A stretch of 64,000 nucleotides of DNA from Rhyacichthys aspro (taxonomy: Eukaryota > Chordata > Actinopteri > Gobiiformes > Rhyacichthyidae). The stretch covers positions 13,557,906 to 13,621,905 of the forward strand of contig CM072160.1 in assembly GCA_036850595.1 (NCBI GenBank). The letters are read 5' to 3'. The stretch's first letter is position 1. Every line of letters begins with the position of its first letter. The notes below the pieces were generated by a model that worked only from the letters and a program-made list of their open reading frames with translations, was not told the DNA's origin and searched no databases. A program made the position numbers and the translations under genes. Of the stretch, positions 53,682 to 64,000 are shown in pieces.

Positions 53682-56600
53682 GTACGTCCAATACATGCAT
53701 AACTAGTGCATAGTATGTAAACAGAGCAGTAATGGTTATATTTATCACATTTTACATGAAAATCCTGGAGACCTTTCCCTCTTACAGCTAGCAGCTCTAG
53801 TTTAAGCCAAAAAAATCTAATTTGACAGATGGCCCTCTCAGCTTAAGCGCTGTGTTTTTCAAACAGTCAGCGCTTGCTGTGCCTTTTCACAAGCCCTCAA
53901 AAATGACCTCAACAGATTTGACTTCTGAAATATTTTTTTCTGTTGTATTTTCAATCTACTCTTCTAATGTTGCGCTTTTGTTGACAACAAGATATCAATG
54001 GTAAAATGCCGAAATTATAAATACAAAAACAAGTTTGATGATCTTAACAGTTGACTTGCCTTAATTTAATAAGCTTATAAGAACAAAACCAATGTGTTTG
54101 TAAAGAACGGATAATGGTGCGGTTGTTGTCACTGATCGCCACCTCCTCTGCTTGGCCATAAGTAGCTTTTCTAATCTGACCTTCAGAGCAGCCGTGGCTG
54201 AAGTCAACACATATTCATGACAGCTGCTTGAGTGTTGGAGTGGCAGGGAAGTGGAAAGGGGCAAACCAAGAGTCAAGACATGCTTCAAAGAGATTTGTCT
54301 TGGGATCCGAGGCATGTGGAAGGATGTACTGCAGTGGACAGGCTTTGCGTTTGTTTGGTTAGAGGATTACAATGAAAGAATAAGACATGAGGAGGATTCC
54401 AAAAGACTGTTCAGGAAAGCTAAGAGAAATCCCCAAATGCAAAGCATAACATTGACCACTTGAAGTTTTGTTTTATAACGATCACCTGAAAGTTTACAAT
54501 CATTCATTGCAGGGTGTAAACCCTAAATCACCATTAATGGTAAACATACTGGATATGTCTATGAAAATGCAGATTGCAATTGTAATCATGCAATGTAATT
54601 TAAAGATAATCTATGTTGCACCTCCCATATACCTTGGAGACCCAGGTTTGATTCCCGCTTGGGTCATTTGCCCAATGTCATTCCCCTCCTCTCGCCCAGT
54701 TTCCTGTCGGTCATCTATCCTGTCAAATAAGGGCAAAAAGGCCAAAAATATAATAATCCAAAAAGATTAACTAGGATATTTTAATCTGATATTCTAACAA
54801 AACATCTTATTTGATGTGGAAATTGTGTAATAAACATTAATCTGGTGGGAGTTCCAAGGGTGGAACATTAATGAGGACATACTACACATGCTTGCATACT
54901 GATTTCTCACAGAATCAAAGTATGCCATGGGCAAAGCAAAATATATATATCAAATATTTCTATAATCATTTCTTGCTCCACATTAAACAAAAAAAATGTA
55001 TTTTCTGGATATACTTATAAATACAATACAATAAATTCAGCTTTGCCAAGTCTTAACTCTTGCCTTTTGTAAGAATTAATTGGGTTGTCAAGGAGTCTGC
55101 TTGGGTGTGACACACTGAGAGTGACCAATCATAAAATAACCATTGTCATGAGACAGTCATTCTCTTCCTTTCTGCCCACAAATTGTCACAAGCAAGGCCA
55201 TTTTTTACAAGCAGAACTTTGAAAGCAGAAGAAAACTGTGAAAGTGTCCTCCAGCTCTTGCCAAGAAGACATAAATAAAACCCCACAGAATGAGTATAAA
55301 ATATCAACTCAGGAGAAGAGCCGGGGGTTATCCAAGACAACAGATACCTGTGTCCCTGCCAGGACCATTCAGGCAGAACACTATTTCACTGTACCAGGGT
55401 GATTAGTTTGATGGCTGCCAGACAGCTCCTGTTAACAATGAGTCAGGGCCAGACCAAAGTGTGTGTCTAGGTTTTAAACCACAATTGAGCGGTTAAACAT
55501 TGTACGAGGTGCTCCTCCAAAGACCATACTACAGAGTCTGTTCTTGAAATCAAATGCTGCATTCTACAGGGTTATATTTGGATAAAACCAAAAGTTTCAT
55601 TTTGTTGTTTAATAGCTTAGTTTCATGTAATTGATTGAGTGGAAACTGCTATGATGCAGCATTGAAGTGCTGTTGTATGTTTCCTCAATTTCATCTGAAG
55701 GTATAGTAGCGGAGAAAGACATCAGTAATCAATATTAATATTCTATTGCCACATAAATATTATAGTGTCTACTACAACTGCATCCTCATTTTTTTCAAAG
55801 GAGCTCTGATATTTTTGTCGAAATTGCCTGGATGGTCGATCCGTTCCTTCCGGCACTTGGGGCAGGCAATCAGACTTTCAAACAACGGAGAGAAATAAAA
55901 AATGTGAAATGGCTTGGGACGACCGATGATGAAGAGTCAAAGCCTGGGCCTGAGGATAGATCCACACAAGACTGACACAAGAGCAGGGTTAAAGAGTTAA
56001 CGTTGACAAGTGTTTGATTGTTAATTGAAGCAAGGGACTAGGCAGTAATGAGGCTTTAGGGAGGGAATGTGATGCATGCTGAAGGTTGGAATAATTGTCA
56101 AAACAAGAGATCAATGATGACTCATGTGTACAAGTCAAATGTGCTTTCATGAATGTCATATGCCCCTCTCCATCTCTCTTTCCAAGACATAAAGCACTGG
56201 GGGGGTAGTTGTGAATTTTGAATGGCGTCTCCCCTCTCCACACTTTCTCTCTCCTTTCCTCTCAGTTTCGCCAATCCTCTTAACTCCTCCTGCAGCGGAC
56301 AAAGACCAATGCATAGCTGCTTTAACTCCATGTTCCTCGGGGAGATGAAAAATCCCTTGCAGTTGCACTTTACTGGCCTGTATTATTAGTTTGGAGCCAT
56401 CCAGTATTCAATGTCCACTGACCATTGTGTATTTCTAAGTGTGTGTTTTACCCGCTGCAGCTTTGTCAAGTGATTTGTCATGACAGTGTTCCCTTGGCTG
56501 GCCACAAAGGCTAGCCTCTCGTGCCCTACACTCACACTAAGTGTCAGTGCTGGATTATCCTCAGCACTGATAGAGCTATTGGCAGACAGAAAGGGCTATA

Positions 56601-56746
56601 GGATACGGTGGCGATTATTACAGAATTAGGAGACAATAGCCCACTTCCTCATTCACACTCGTTTTCCAGCACTTGAATGTTTGGTCTTCAGCAATGCTAT
56701 AGCGAATCTCTCTGTCATGTTTACACACTGTTATTTGACATTTCAG
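53682..56746 (+). other. grik4: grik4 intron, 3.1 kb
   Basis: Phase-0 intron. It contains a SINE-like fragment at 54630-54765. A C/T-rich stretch lies around 56225-56300, and a run of seven G is near 56200. Nothing gene-like was seen. Confidence 0.85.
54630..54765 (+). mobile_element. tRNA-derived SINE fragment, 5' truncated
   Basis: A B-box-like GGTTTGATTCC sits at 54645-54655, inside a tRNA T-arm-like GACCCAGGTTTGATTCCCGC. After it comes a C/T-rich body (CCCTCCTCTCGCCCAGTTTC) and a tail with CTGTCAAATAAGGGCAAAAA and GCCAAAAATATAATAATC. From general familiarity, this head-plus-'CTGTCAAATAAAGGCAAAAA' arrangement recurs in teleost SINEs. No good A box is visible upstream, so the copy is probably 5' truncated and inactive. 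Orientation is +, the same as the gene. Confidence 0.65.
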
Positions 56747-56860
56747 AAAGCAGACCTGGCAGTGGCGGGCCTAACCATTACAGCAGAGCGAGAGAAGGTC
56801 ATCGACTTCTCCAAGCCCTATATGACCCTCGGCATCAGCATTATGTACCGCGTCCACCTG
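56747..56860 (+). CDS. grik4: grik4 exon: end of S1, glutamate-contact segment (114 nt)
   Basis: Thirty-eight codons, KADLAVAGLTITAEREK through VIDFSKPYMTLGISIMYRVHL. The acceptor is ACATTTCAG and the donor GTGAGT. The Arg in AEREKV (codon 56789-56791) corresponds to the arginine that binds the glutamate alpha-carboxylate throughout the family. In GluK2 the contact Pro and Ala two residues apart are replaced here by Gly and Thr (AGLTI), as in known GluK4. The VIDFSKP-MTLGISI-YR stretch leads to the linker before M1. Phase 0 at both ends. Confidence 0.97.
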
Positions 56861-59085
56861 GTGAGTCACCCCCCGCCACAGGACCCACCCAGAACGATTG
56901 CACTCTTCCCACAGCAAGCTGTTAGCCATGTCTAATGGCTGGAAAAGAACCACTTTCCCTTATGGCCCCATGTAGTCTCTAGCTCTAGTCCGTCTAAATC
57001 CTTCTACAAACCCACGCCCCTTCAACCTTATCGCTCCTGTAGCTCTGAGCCCTTCCATTTTCCCTCCATGTCTATACATTCTAAGTTACACCATCTTTTT
57101 TGCGAGTCTGCTTCTTCGGGTTTTTCCTCTTCAGCATCTTGTCCTCCTGTCCCCGCTTTTAATCGTGTCCAGCTCTTTTCTCTTTTCCCCCATTAGTCCA
57201 TTTCCTCCTGCTGCCACTTCAGTCCGCCACTTTGCCAGCAGCAGATGGTGTGTTTTACTCCGTGAACTTCCTGATGAACGTAGCACTTTCAAAGATGTTC
57301 TCCACTTGCCCTCTGATTAGGTCTTTTTCACAACACCTATTCCAGTGCTCAAAACAGGAATCGGTGAAACGCAGTGCAGTGCAGGGGGAAATGAAGAAGT
57401 ATTTGGAAAGCTGCAACCCTATTAATCATCAGTCCTCCCCCAAAACCCAAGGTGACACAGCGGGGCTCCCTGTAGCTCTGGCCACAGCCTAGGCCTCTTG
57501 GCACATACCCAAGTTAACATAAGTGTAGCATCCCAAAGGAGCCTTTACTCACAATACCTACTGCTGCTGTCGCCTTGTAAACTTACTCCTATCTCAAATC
57601 TCCATAGTAGCTGCTTTGTGCTAATAGGTGCAGCAGAGAGAGACTCAATTTACCACCAGTTGGGAACAATCAGTCGATACTTGCAGCAGGTGCAGTGTTA
57701 AAAGGGCTGCTTTGTGGCCGATCACCGCTAAAGTTGGTTGCTGGATGTTGGCAGTACGGGAGGTGTTTCGGGGTTCACGTCTCCCAGGGCTGCCACACTG
57801 ACTGACAGACTTACTCTGTTCAGGCTTCGAGGTCGACGGAAATGCATTTATTATTAAGATAAGGCACTAAGCTGTGAAGAGTTTGATAAGATATAAACCA
57901 AACGAGAGGAAGTAGAGACAGTTTTTCGTCTTTTTGTCCCTCTATCTCCCATCCTGTTTCCTGCAGTCTGTACATTCACAAAGCCCCGTGGCATTTTCTC
58001 AGATGTGACTCACAGTGGTACCTCAGCACGGCTCCAGAATTCGATATTTGAATTTGTGTGACTGCACTTGTTTAGTTCTAATCCACTGATCATTGATTGG
58101 TCACACTGTGATTTCAACAAGGGGCTTTGCTGCTTATTTCAAACTTTAAATGAAAATTTCAGCCTGATCAATAGAAGAGAAGAATGCCATCAAGTAAAGG
58201 TGCCTGGTGGGTATTAATTACCCTTACACTGTTGATTGTTTATCTATATTTCTCCGCTCTGTCTCTGTTTATGCGTGCCGTTTCACCGATTCACACCCAT
58301 AAAAACACGAGCTGCTATGAATGTATTGACATTTTTTTAAGCTGTAAAGCAGGCTGCAGACTATTTCCTAAAAGTACTGATATTCAACTTTAGCCTGTCC
58401 AATATGAGAAATACTGTGTGTTTGCTATATTAGACAAAACAGAGCAAAACAAATTGAGATTACACCTAAAGTGAAAAAATATTCAGAAAAGGAGCAAATC
58501 CTTATCTATACAGCAAGATTGTGTAACAGGGGTTTGGGTTTTTTTTTTAGAGAAACACAAGATGTGATTCTCTGGAGGAATCAGTGCTGCCTTGTTTACT
58601 CTTTCTGTTCTATGACTTTCTAGAGCATCTGACTGAAATGAAAAATATGGGAACAAATCACATTCAGCTTGCAGCTTGTCAGCAAAAGCCCAGCTCTAAC
58701 TGTGTCAGATGTGCAGTGTGTCTGCCTCACTGTTTTACCGTTAGAGGAACTTGTTTTGAGCACATTTTTGGTGGAGTAGTATTTTGAAGAGGGTAAGTAA
58801 AGCCCACTGGGACAAGCAGGAGTTTAAGGTCATGGAAATAAATTGGATTTGAATTCAAACAATGCACAGCAAAGCAGCTCTGTTTGGTGTTGCCTTCTGC
58901 AACATTTCTTCCAGTTGTAATAATCCAATGTGCAATAAAAAGCATATGCAATAACCCATGTTCCCAGTACTCTCAAGTGCATTAAATGTGGCCATTTCCA
59001 TCATTTAAGCATTTTATCCATTTTCCGGGGACTGTAAATCAAAGGCAGCGTATGCCATGCATTATAAAGGAGAGGCAGAGGTGCC

Positions 59086-59108
59086 TAATTAGACACAGGA
59101 GTTAATTA
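59086..59108. promoter_or_regulatory. Paired homeodomain-type sites, candidate enhancer core
   Basis: Two TAATTA palindromes at 59086-59091 and 59103-59108, 11 bases apart, in a repeat-free block. TAATTA is the core bound by many homeodomain factors, but it is short and common in AT-rich DNA. Function is inferred. Confidence 0.3.
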
Positions 59109-59548
59109 GGGTTGTAAGCAGTGTCAGAATCAGCAGCTGCCTGAGGGTACAGCACAGCATACGGAGCTTTATTGACTCTCTGGACACACATGACCTCAGA
59201 CAAAATACACTTGCACACTGCCCTGTGTACACGGATGCACAGACACGCGATAGAGATCCCCTCCTCAGTTACACACTACTGCACATTCACACACGGTACA
59301 GATGCTGGAGAAAGCAGGGAAGAATGTTGTTGTCAATACGACCCCATGACCTCGGTAAAATCAGATGCTCTCTCAAGATTTCCCCCGCAGCTATCACAGC
59401 AAGAACAACACCTGAAAGCATCCACTCGGACACAATTAGAAATACTCACACTACTAAAGAATGAGAAAAGGCCAGGAGCTGTGGAGAAACAGGACATGGG
59501 TGAAAGAAATGAACCCAAAAAAGAAATAGAGAAAATGAGAATGAAAGG

Positions 59549-59569
59549 CAAGGGAAGGGAAGGGAAGGC
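59549..59569. repeat. GGGAA simple repeat
   Basis: About four AGGGA units in a purine-rich stretch. Intronic. Confidence 0.8.
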
Positions 59570-62500
59570 CAAGGAATGTGAGCAGAGGAGCAAACTGGAG
59601 ACTTGAAATGACAATGGGAAGTCTCCTTCAGTAAGTTAGTATACAGGCAGGCAGCCTCGGGGGGCAGAGGTGTGGTATGAATACCAAGAGGCCCCGTGAC
59701 TAGGTAAAATCCTTGAATGGATAACCTCACCAGCTCCTCTGGCCACATCCAGGCTCTCCCTGAAGACAGAGGAATGAAGGCAGTGAGACACAGCAAGGAC
59801 AGCACAAGGCAGACTGAATGAGCTCCTTATACTTTATGTTGAGAGGGTGAAGAGACATTTACACAACCTGTAATAGCACACAATTGCCTGCCATTCCCTT
59901 ATTTGATGAAGTGTCATTGTAAAAAAGATTGTGAAGGATGTTTCGGTCATGTACCGTGTTTGCATTCTCCTTGCCCTTTCATTTGCCTGCAATCTCTTAT
60001 TATGTGACTCTAAGCCCCATAAAATGATTCCCAGCATCTAACAAAGAAAATGAGTGGAAATGGGTAACCCTAGGCTGTGTACTCATATACTCCAATGATG
60101 CAGCAAAGCAGCCAGAGATACAATTCAGTGTTCAATGTCACCAACTATTGGACCAGTTGGCTAGAATTAAAGAAAACAGGAGGATATTTTTTGTTAGCTA
60201 AAAGTACTAGTTTTCCTTGAATTTAGAATGATATTATTGCTAAGTTGGGCTCTTGTCAAGCCTTGACTGAAAATCCCAAATCTTTATAAAAGAAGGTAGG
60301 ACCTCTTTTAAGAAATCTTTAATTCCAAGACAAGATTAAGCGCATTAAACGGTAAAGTTTGTGTAAAGTCCTTCAACACTAGTACCCTTAATACCATTCT
60401 CGTGTGGGTTTTCAGCATGAGATGATTGTATCTAGGAAGCATCTATTGTCTGGTAATTGGCAGATTAGCTAGGCCTGCAGTGACCCCTTGCTCTTGTATA
60501 ATGAACCACGGACTGCTTACGTTCCGGGGCACTGGGTTACCCCAGTTTGCCCGGACACGTTCCGTATCTGCCCCCATTTAGATGACTGACAGCACAGACA
60601 GCTGCTGACACTTGCACAGACTCCTGAGTCTTCGTACGGGCAGAGAATACAGAGAGGAGAGGCCTGTTTTCCAACTGCCTGTTTAAACATTTGACTTGAC
60701 AGCACCTGTAGTGTAACTAATTGCTCTCAGACATCTATTTGTCATTGATAAGTGCCATTTTGTTAATATTTGCTCAGATGTTATTAATAACTGCGGTGAC
60801 ATTGAACTTTTAATTATGGTGATGAATCAGGAGCGAGTCATGGTAAATGCGCACAAAAATCTTCCTCAACTTTTCCTCCCTGCTGTAAATTGGAGTCATT
60901 CTCCTGACCCAGTCTTTCTGTAATAGTGCATTTACTGCTTTTGTGGAGTCTGACTCAGAGCAAATTAAAATGCAGATCATGAAATAGCCGATATTTGTAA
61001 ACCTTTTTTTGCATGGTGGTGCATCATTAAAGTCAGCCTTTTTACTTTCTAACTTTAAAAAATGCACAAGACGCGTAGCTTCATTTTGTATATGTATTCA
61101 GTGTTTCCATTCAGACTTACTGAATCTCAATGTGCTCATTAGTTTCCTTGCTACAGCTTCACCACAGATAATTTCTCCTCCAGCTCTTGGAAATAAAAGT
61201 TTTAAAGTTCAAATATTGCTGCACCTCACCTCCAAAGTATACTTTCTGTTCCTTCCTTTAGCTGTGTCCTGACTGTGATTATGCTGTTAATGCATCTTCA
61301 CCCCTATGCCATCTGCAGCATGGCAGTCTCACGTGTCTGCAGCCCTCTTAATCTTAATAATAGCACCTTGGTGGGAACTTAAGATGTGGACAATTGAGGC
61401 AAGCTGTTAACAAATTGCTGGTTCAGCATGCACCAAACTGGACCAGCAAACAAGAGGACTCGTGTCAGCACATACTGCGGTTACCCCAGTAACCCCGACG
61501 CCAACAAGAATTTGCTTTGCATTGACAGTCACTTTAGCCTCGAAGCCTACTTTAATGTCCATTGTTGTTCTGACTACACCACTGCTCTACAAACGGTGTA
61601 GACAGCTATTCAGCTTCATACTCCTCTATAGATATTGACAGATATTGATATACTGACAATAACTCTCACTCTTCTATTATGGCCAGGCTGTTCTTCTGGA
61701 ATAGTTTATTCTCTCTGACTAATGTGCAAGTGACTAGTCGGATTTATGAATTTTCATCATTCCACAAGAGGTCCGTTTATCATAACAAATGCCACCGAAA
61801 TAATTTTACCCTCTTGCAGCAAATTTAATTTCGAGGACCTCCGAAATGTATTACAACAGTGTTTTGGCGTGTACAGGATCCCCTATGAGTCTCTAATTGA
61901 GTATTTTGCATAAAAGTGATTTGGGTATGTTCAGGTAAGCCCAGAATAGGAGATAAAAAATTTCCACTCTATTGAAAACCACTCTCTCATTCTCTCATTG
62001 GTTGTTTCATCCACGTTTCATTTTGACTGCCCTTCTGCCCCTGACAACCGCCTCTATTTCATGGTCATTAACAGATGGCTGAAATGCTTTAACGCAGGAA
62101 TTATTCTTATTCTGCTGATGCTTGCTGCTGTCACTGTACCCTGTCCACATCTATAAAAAATACAAGTTGGTACAAGTACGTATAGAAGCAAATAAGTGCA
62201 CTGTGAAAGTTGCCGTTGGTTCACTAGTAATTGGTTTCATTTAGAGGACAATAGCTGTTGCTGCTGGATAATGAAACACTATGAATTAGCCCCTATATTC
62301 CCATTGGTCTTCAGGCTGCCAGCTCTATTTCAGCCACTTTATCTTCTCGACTACTGGTTACTGATCCAAACACACCAACAGCCTAGAGCTAGTCTTTTGG
62401 TCCAAGCCTAAGCTATTAATCTTTTTTCTTTCTTTTTTTTCCTTTGGATCAGGAAACAATGTGCTCCCAGTCACACAGGAAGTCAACTATAGGTCAGGGA

Positions 62501-63190
62501 AATGAAATTAGGTTTAATGTGGCTGTAGCGGTTTAGATGATTATTTGACCTTTTGATTTCTAGTGCAAGCAAGCATCTCACTGGGAGCGTATACTGACCT
62601 ACTGAGAAGTTGCATACAGTATTGAACCTCACATAAAACCACTATGAAAAATTCAGCTTTTTAGTCTGTAAAATGAAAGACTTTATCAGTGTGTGTGGTG
62701 GGGAGTCCAAAATGTAGCCACTCTGTTGACAGTTCATGGGAGAGTGATTTTCATACAGTACAATGTTTATCTGAATGTTTACATGCAAATGAGATTCATA
62801 CAATTATAGTGTTATCAGTTAGGACAGGGTCGATTCCAATCACATCAAAATCCTTTTATTTATTGTCCCAGTCACCTTTTTATCTCTTCCAAATTACCCA
62901 GGCAGCAGTAAATGTTGGTTAACGCACTCTAAACAGAGCCTAGGGCAAAGGCATCAACTCCGAGACTCAGCAACATTTCTCTTTAATTAATCTTCACGCT
63001 CTCATTGTACAGATGTTAAAAAGTGTTGTGTTGTAAAATGTTAATTACCCCCCCTCCTCACCTTTTCGAATTCAGAGCTTAACCTCGGCACTCTCCCACA
63101 GAAAAAGCCTTCTTTCTTGACTGCTTTGAACATGTGATCAAAGTGGTTCAAGCCATGCCGCGTTTAATGTCTCCATCCTGTGTGTTTCAG

Positions 63191-63300
63191 GGACGAAGGC
63201 CGGGCTACTTCTCTTTCTTGGATCCCTTTTCCCCCGGAGTCTGGCTCTTCATGCTTTTGGCCTACTTGGCTGTCAGTTGCGTCCTCTTTCTTGTGGCCAG
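63191..63300 (+). CDS. grik4: grik4 exon: pre-M1 and transmembrane helix M1 (110 nt)
   Basis: Thirty-six codons plus two bases. It reads GRRPGYFSFLDPFSPGVWLF, then the hydrophobic helix MLLAYLAVSCVLFLVA, ending with AG of a split Arg codon. The acceptor is TGTGTTTCAG and the donor AG|GTACAG. FLDPFSP is the pre-M1 cuff. PGVWLFMLLAY fits GRIK4 (GRIK5 has PAVWLF). The helix anchors the channel in the plasma membrane. Reading through into the intron gives 22 more codons after the Arg and a TGA at 63368-63370. Confidence 0.97.
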
Positions 63301-63916
63301 GTACAGAGCTCAATGCACCCAAAAAATAGTGGCAAACAAAAATGGCGGACTTCTTAGTGAAACCACATGAAGGGGGATTCAGGTGTTGCTTCTTATTCCC
63401 CATTCATGTTCACTCATCACGGTCCACTTCCAGAGGCGTGTCCCAGCGTCACACTGCCACCTGCTGGTCCTACAAAGAACTCCCAGAGACACTGCACAAC
63501 TATTAGTCATTGCATCCTGATTTAATTAAATACATAATGAATATTTATAAAGTAATATTACATATTATATGACAGCTGCTTCAATCAAAGTAATATATGT
63601 TTAGGGATGATATCAGACGTGTTGTCTCACAAACTGCAGCTGCATGTTTATACGCTAATTACACTGATTTTAGTCTTAGTCATTGGTAGTTCTGGGGGAA
63701 TCGACGGCAGGTTCATACTCCCTCTAGAGACCAAGATGACTTTGTGTTTGGAGTTGGACTTGTTTTGCTGCTTATCTTTTGCTTTCCTGTTTTTGCTCAT
63801 TAGCTTGTCTCTAGTCTCTTGAGTTTTGCTCTCATCAGAATACTTAATTCAACTTTTATTCTCACGTGTGTTACCTGCCTCCTTCAACTCTCGGTGCTCT
63901 GTCTGGTTCTCTGCAG
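63301..63916 (+). other. grik4: grik4 intron, 616 nt
   Basis: A phase-2 intron that splits an Arg codon (AG|A). It contains no recognisable repeat. If retained, it ends the frame at 63370. Confidence 0.9.
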
Positions 63917-64000
63917 ACTGACGCCTTATGAGTGGTACAATCCTCATCCATGTCTGAAGGGACGCTGCAGCCTGCTCATAAACCAGTACTCACTCGGGAA
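63917..64000 (+). CDS. grik4: grik4 exon: start of M1-M2 linker, cut by the window end
   Basis: The first base completes the split Arg. It then reads LTPYEWYNPHPCLKGRCSL and LINQYSLG before the window stops. The acceptor is CTGGTTCTCTGCAG. TPYEWYNPHPC is the conserved stretch following M1 in kainate and AMPA receptors. GRC..L.NQYSLG is the GRIK4 form. The NSLWFP and Q/R-site pore loop should follow just outside the window, so the pore residue cannot be read here. The exon is incomplete at its 3' end. Confidence 0.97.

Larger units (their letters stand above)
56861..63190 (+). other. grik4: grik4 intron, 6.3 kb
   Basis: Phase-0 intron. It contains a GGGAA repeat at 59549-59569 and two AT-rich repeat-free stretches (58970-59150 and about 60720-60900) that look like conserved non-coding DNA. 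The first has two TAATTA sites at 59086 and 59103. The open frame at 59172-59606 is K/E-rich in its second half because of the purine repeat; it has no recognisable domain. Confidence 0.8.
9403..64000 (+). other. grik4: grik4 gene (partial), kainate receptor subunit GluK4/KA1; 11 exons visible, open at both ends
   Basis: Eleven exons (9403-9568, 14874-15052, 17819-17872, 30469-30630, 33015-33167, 33716-33820, 47228-47335, 53478-53681, 56747-56860, 63191-63300, 63917-64000) join into 1439 nt of unbroken reading frame. All introns are GT-AG. The product aligns by eye with GRIK4 from about residue 116 to 595 of a ~956-residue protein. It covers most of the amino-terminal domain, the S1 ligand-binding half, M1 and the start of the M1-M2 linker. 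In the known family, GluK4 is a high-affinity subunit that forms postsynaptic cation channels with GluK1-3 and does not work well alone. GRIK5 fits less well at diagnostic sites (PGVW rather than PAVW; LTPYEW rather than LSPYEW; GRC rather than ARP). The signal peptide exon, pore, S2, M4 and tail are outside the window, as is the promoter. Confidence 0.95.

Noticed and set aside
59172..59606. 144-codon frame with a Lys/Glu-rich end
   Set aside because: The charged end is translated GGGAA repeat and purine-rich DNA. No domain recognised.
62827..62837. GGGTCGATTCC, a pol III B-box look-alike
   Set aside because: No A box upstream, no tRNA fold and no SINE body around it.

Overview
The window is a slice of a vertebrate chromosome, almost certainly from a ray-finned (teleost) fish. 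It lies inside one large gene read on the + strand. Eleven coding exons with GT-AG splice sites join without a frame break into about 479 codons of a kainate-type ionotropic glutamate receptor. Residue choices separate it from its close paralogue GRIK5 and identify it as grik4 (GluK4/KA1). Examples are the FSPGVWLF stretch before M1, LVARLTPYEWY after M1, and the GRC..L.NQYSLG stretch. The teleost assignment rests on divergence from mammalian GRIK4, moderate intron sizes (0.5-13 kb), frequent CA/TG microsatellites and two SINE-like fragments of fish type.

Layout: 1-9402 is the 3' part of an upstream intron; the signal peptide and about the first 115 residues lie outside the window. Exons at 9403, 14874, 17819, 30469, 33015, 33716 and the first part of 47228 encode most of the amino-terminal domain. 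The end of exon 47228, with 53478 and 56747, encodes the S1 half of the glutamate-binding domain. The exon at 63191 encodes the pre-M1 helix and transmembrane helix M1. The exon at 63917 starts the M1-M2 linker and runs off the end. The M2 pore loop, M3, S2, M4 and cytoplasmic tail are beyond the window.

The remaining ~97% is intron, with microsatellites, homopolymer runs, two tRNA-headed SINE fragments, a possible DNA-transposon relic, one CpG-richer patch, and several AT-rich, repeat-free stretches that resemble conserved non-coding elements. The most specific regulatory signals are a near-consensus RE1/NRSE (REST-binding) site at 40234-40254, a (TG)8 tract 10 nt before the 47228 acceptor, and a CA tract 13 nt past the 30630 donor. 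No second gene, RNA gene, operon, CRISPR array or virus was found. I see no evidence for a new biological system; the novelty here is possible regulation of a known neuronal receptor gene.
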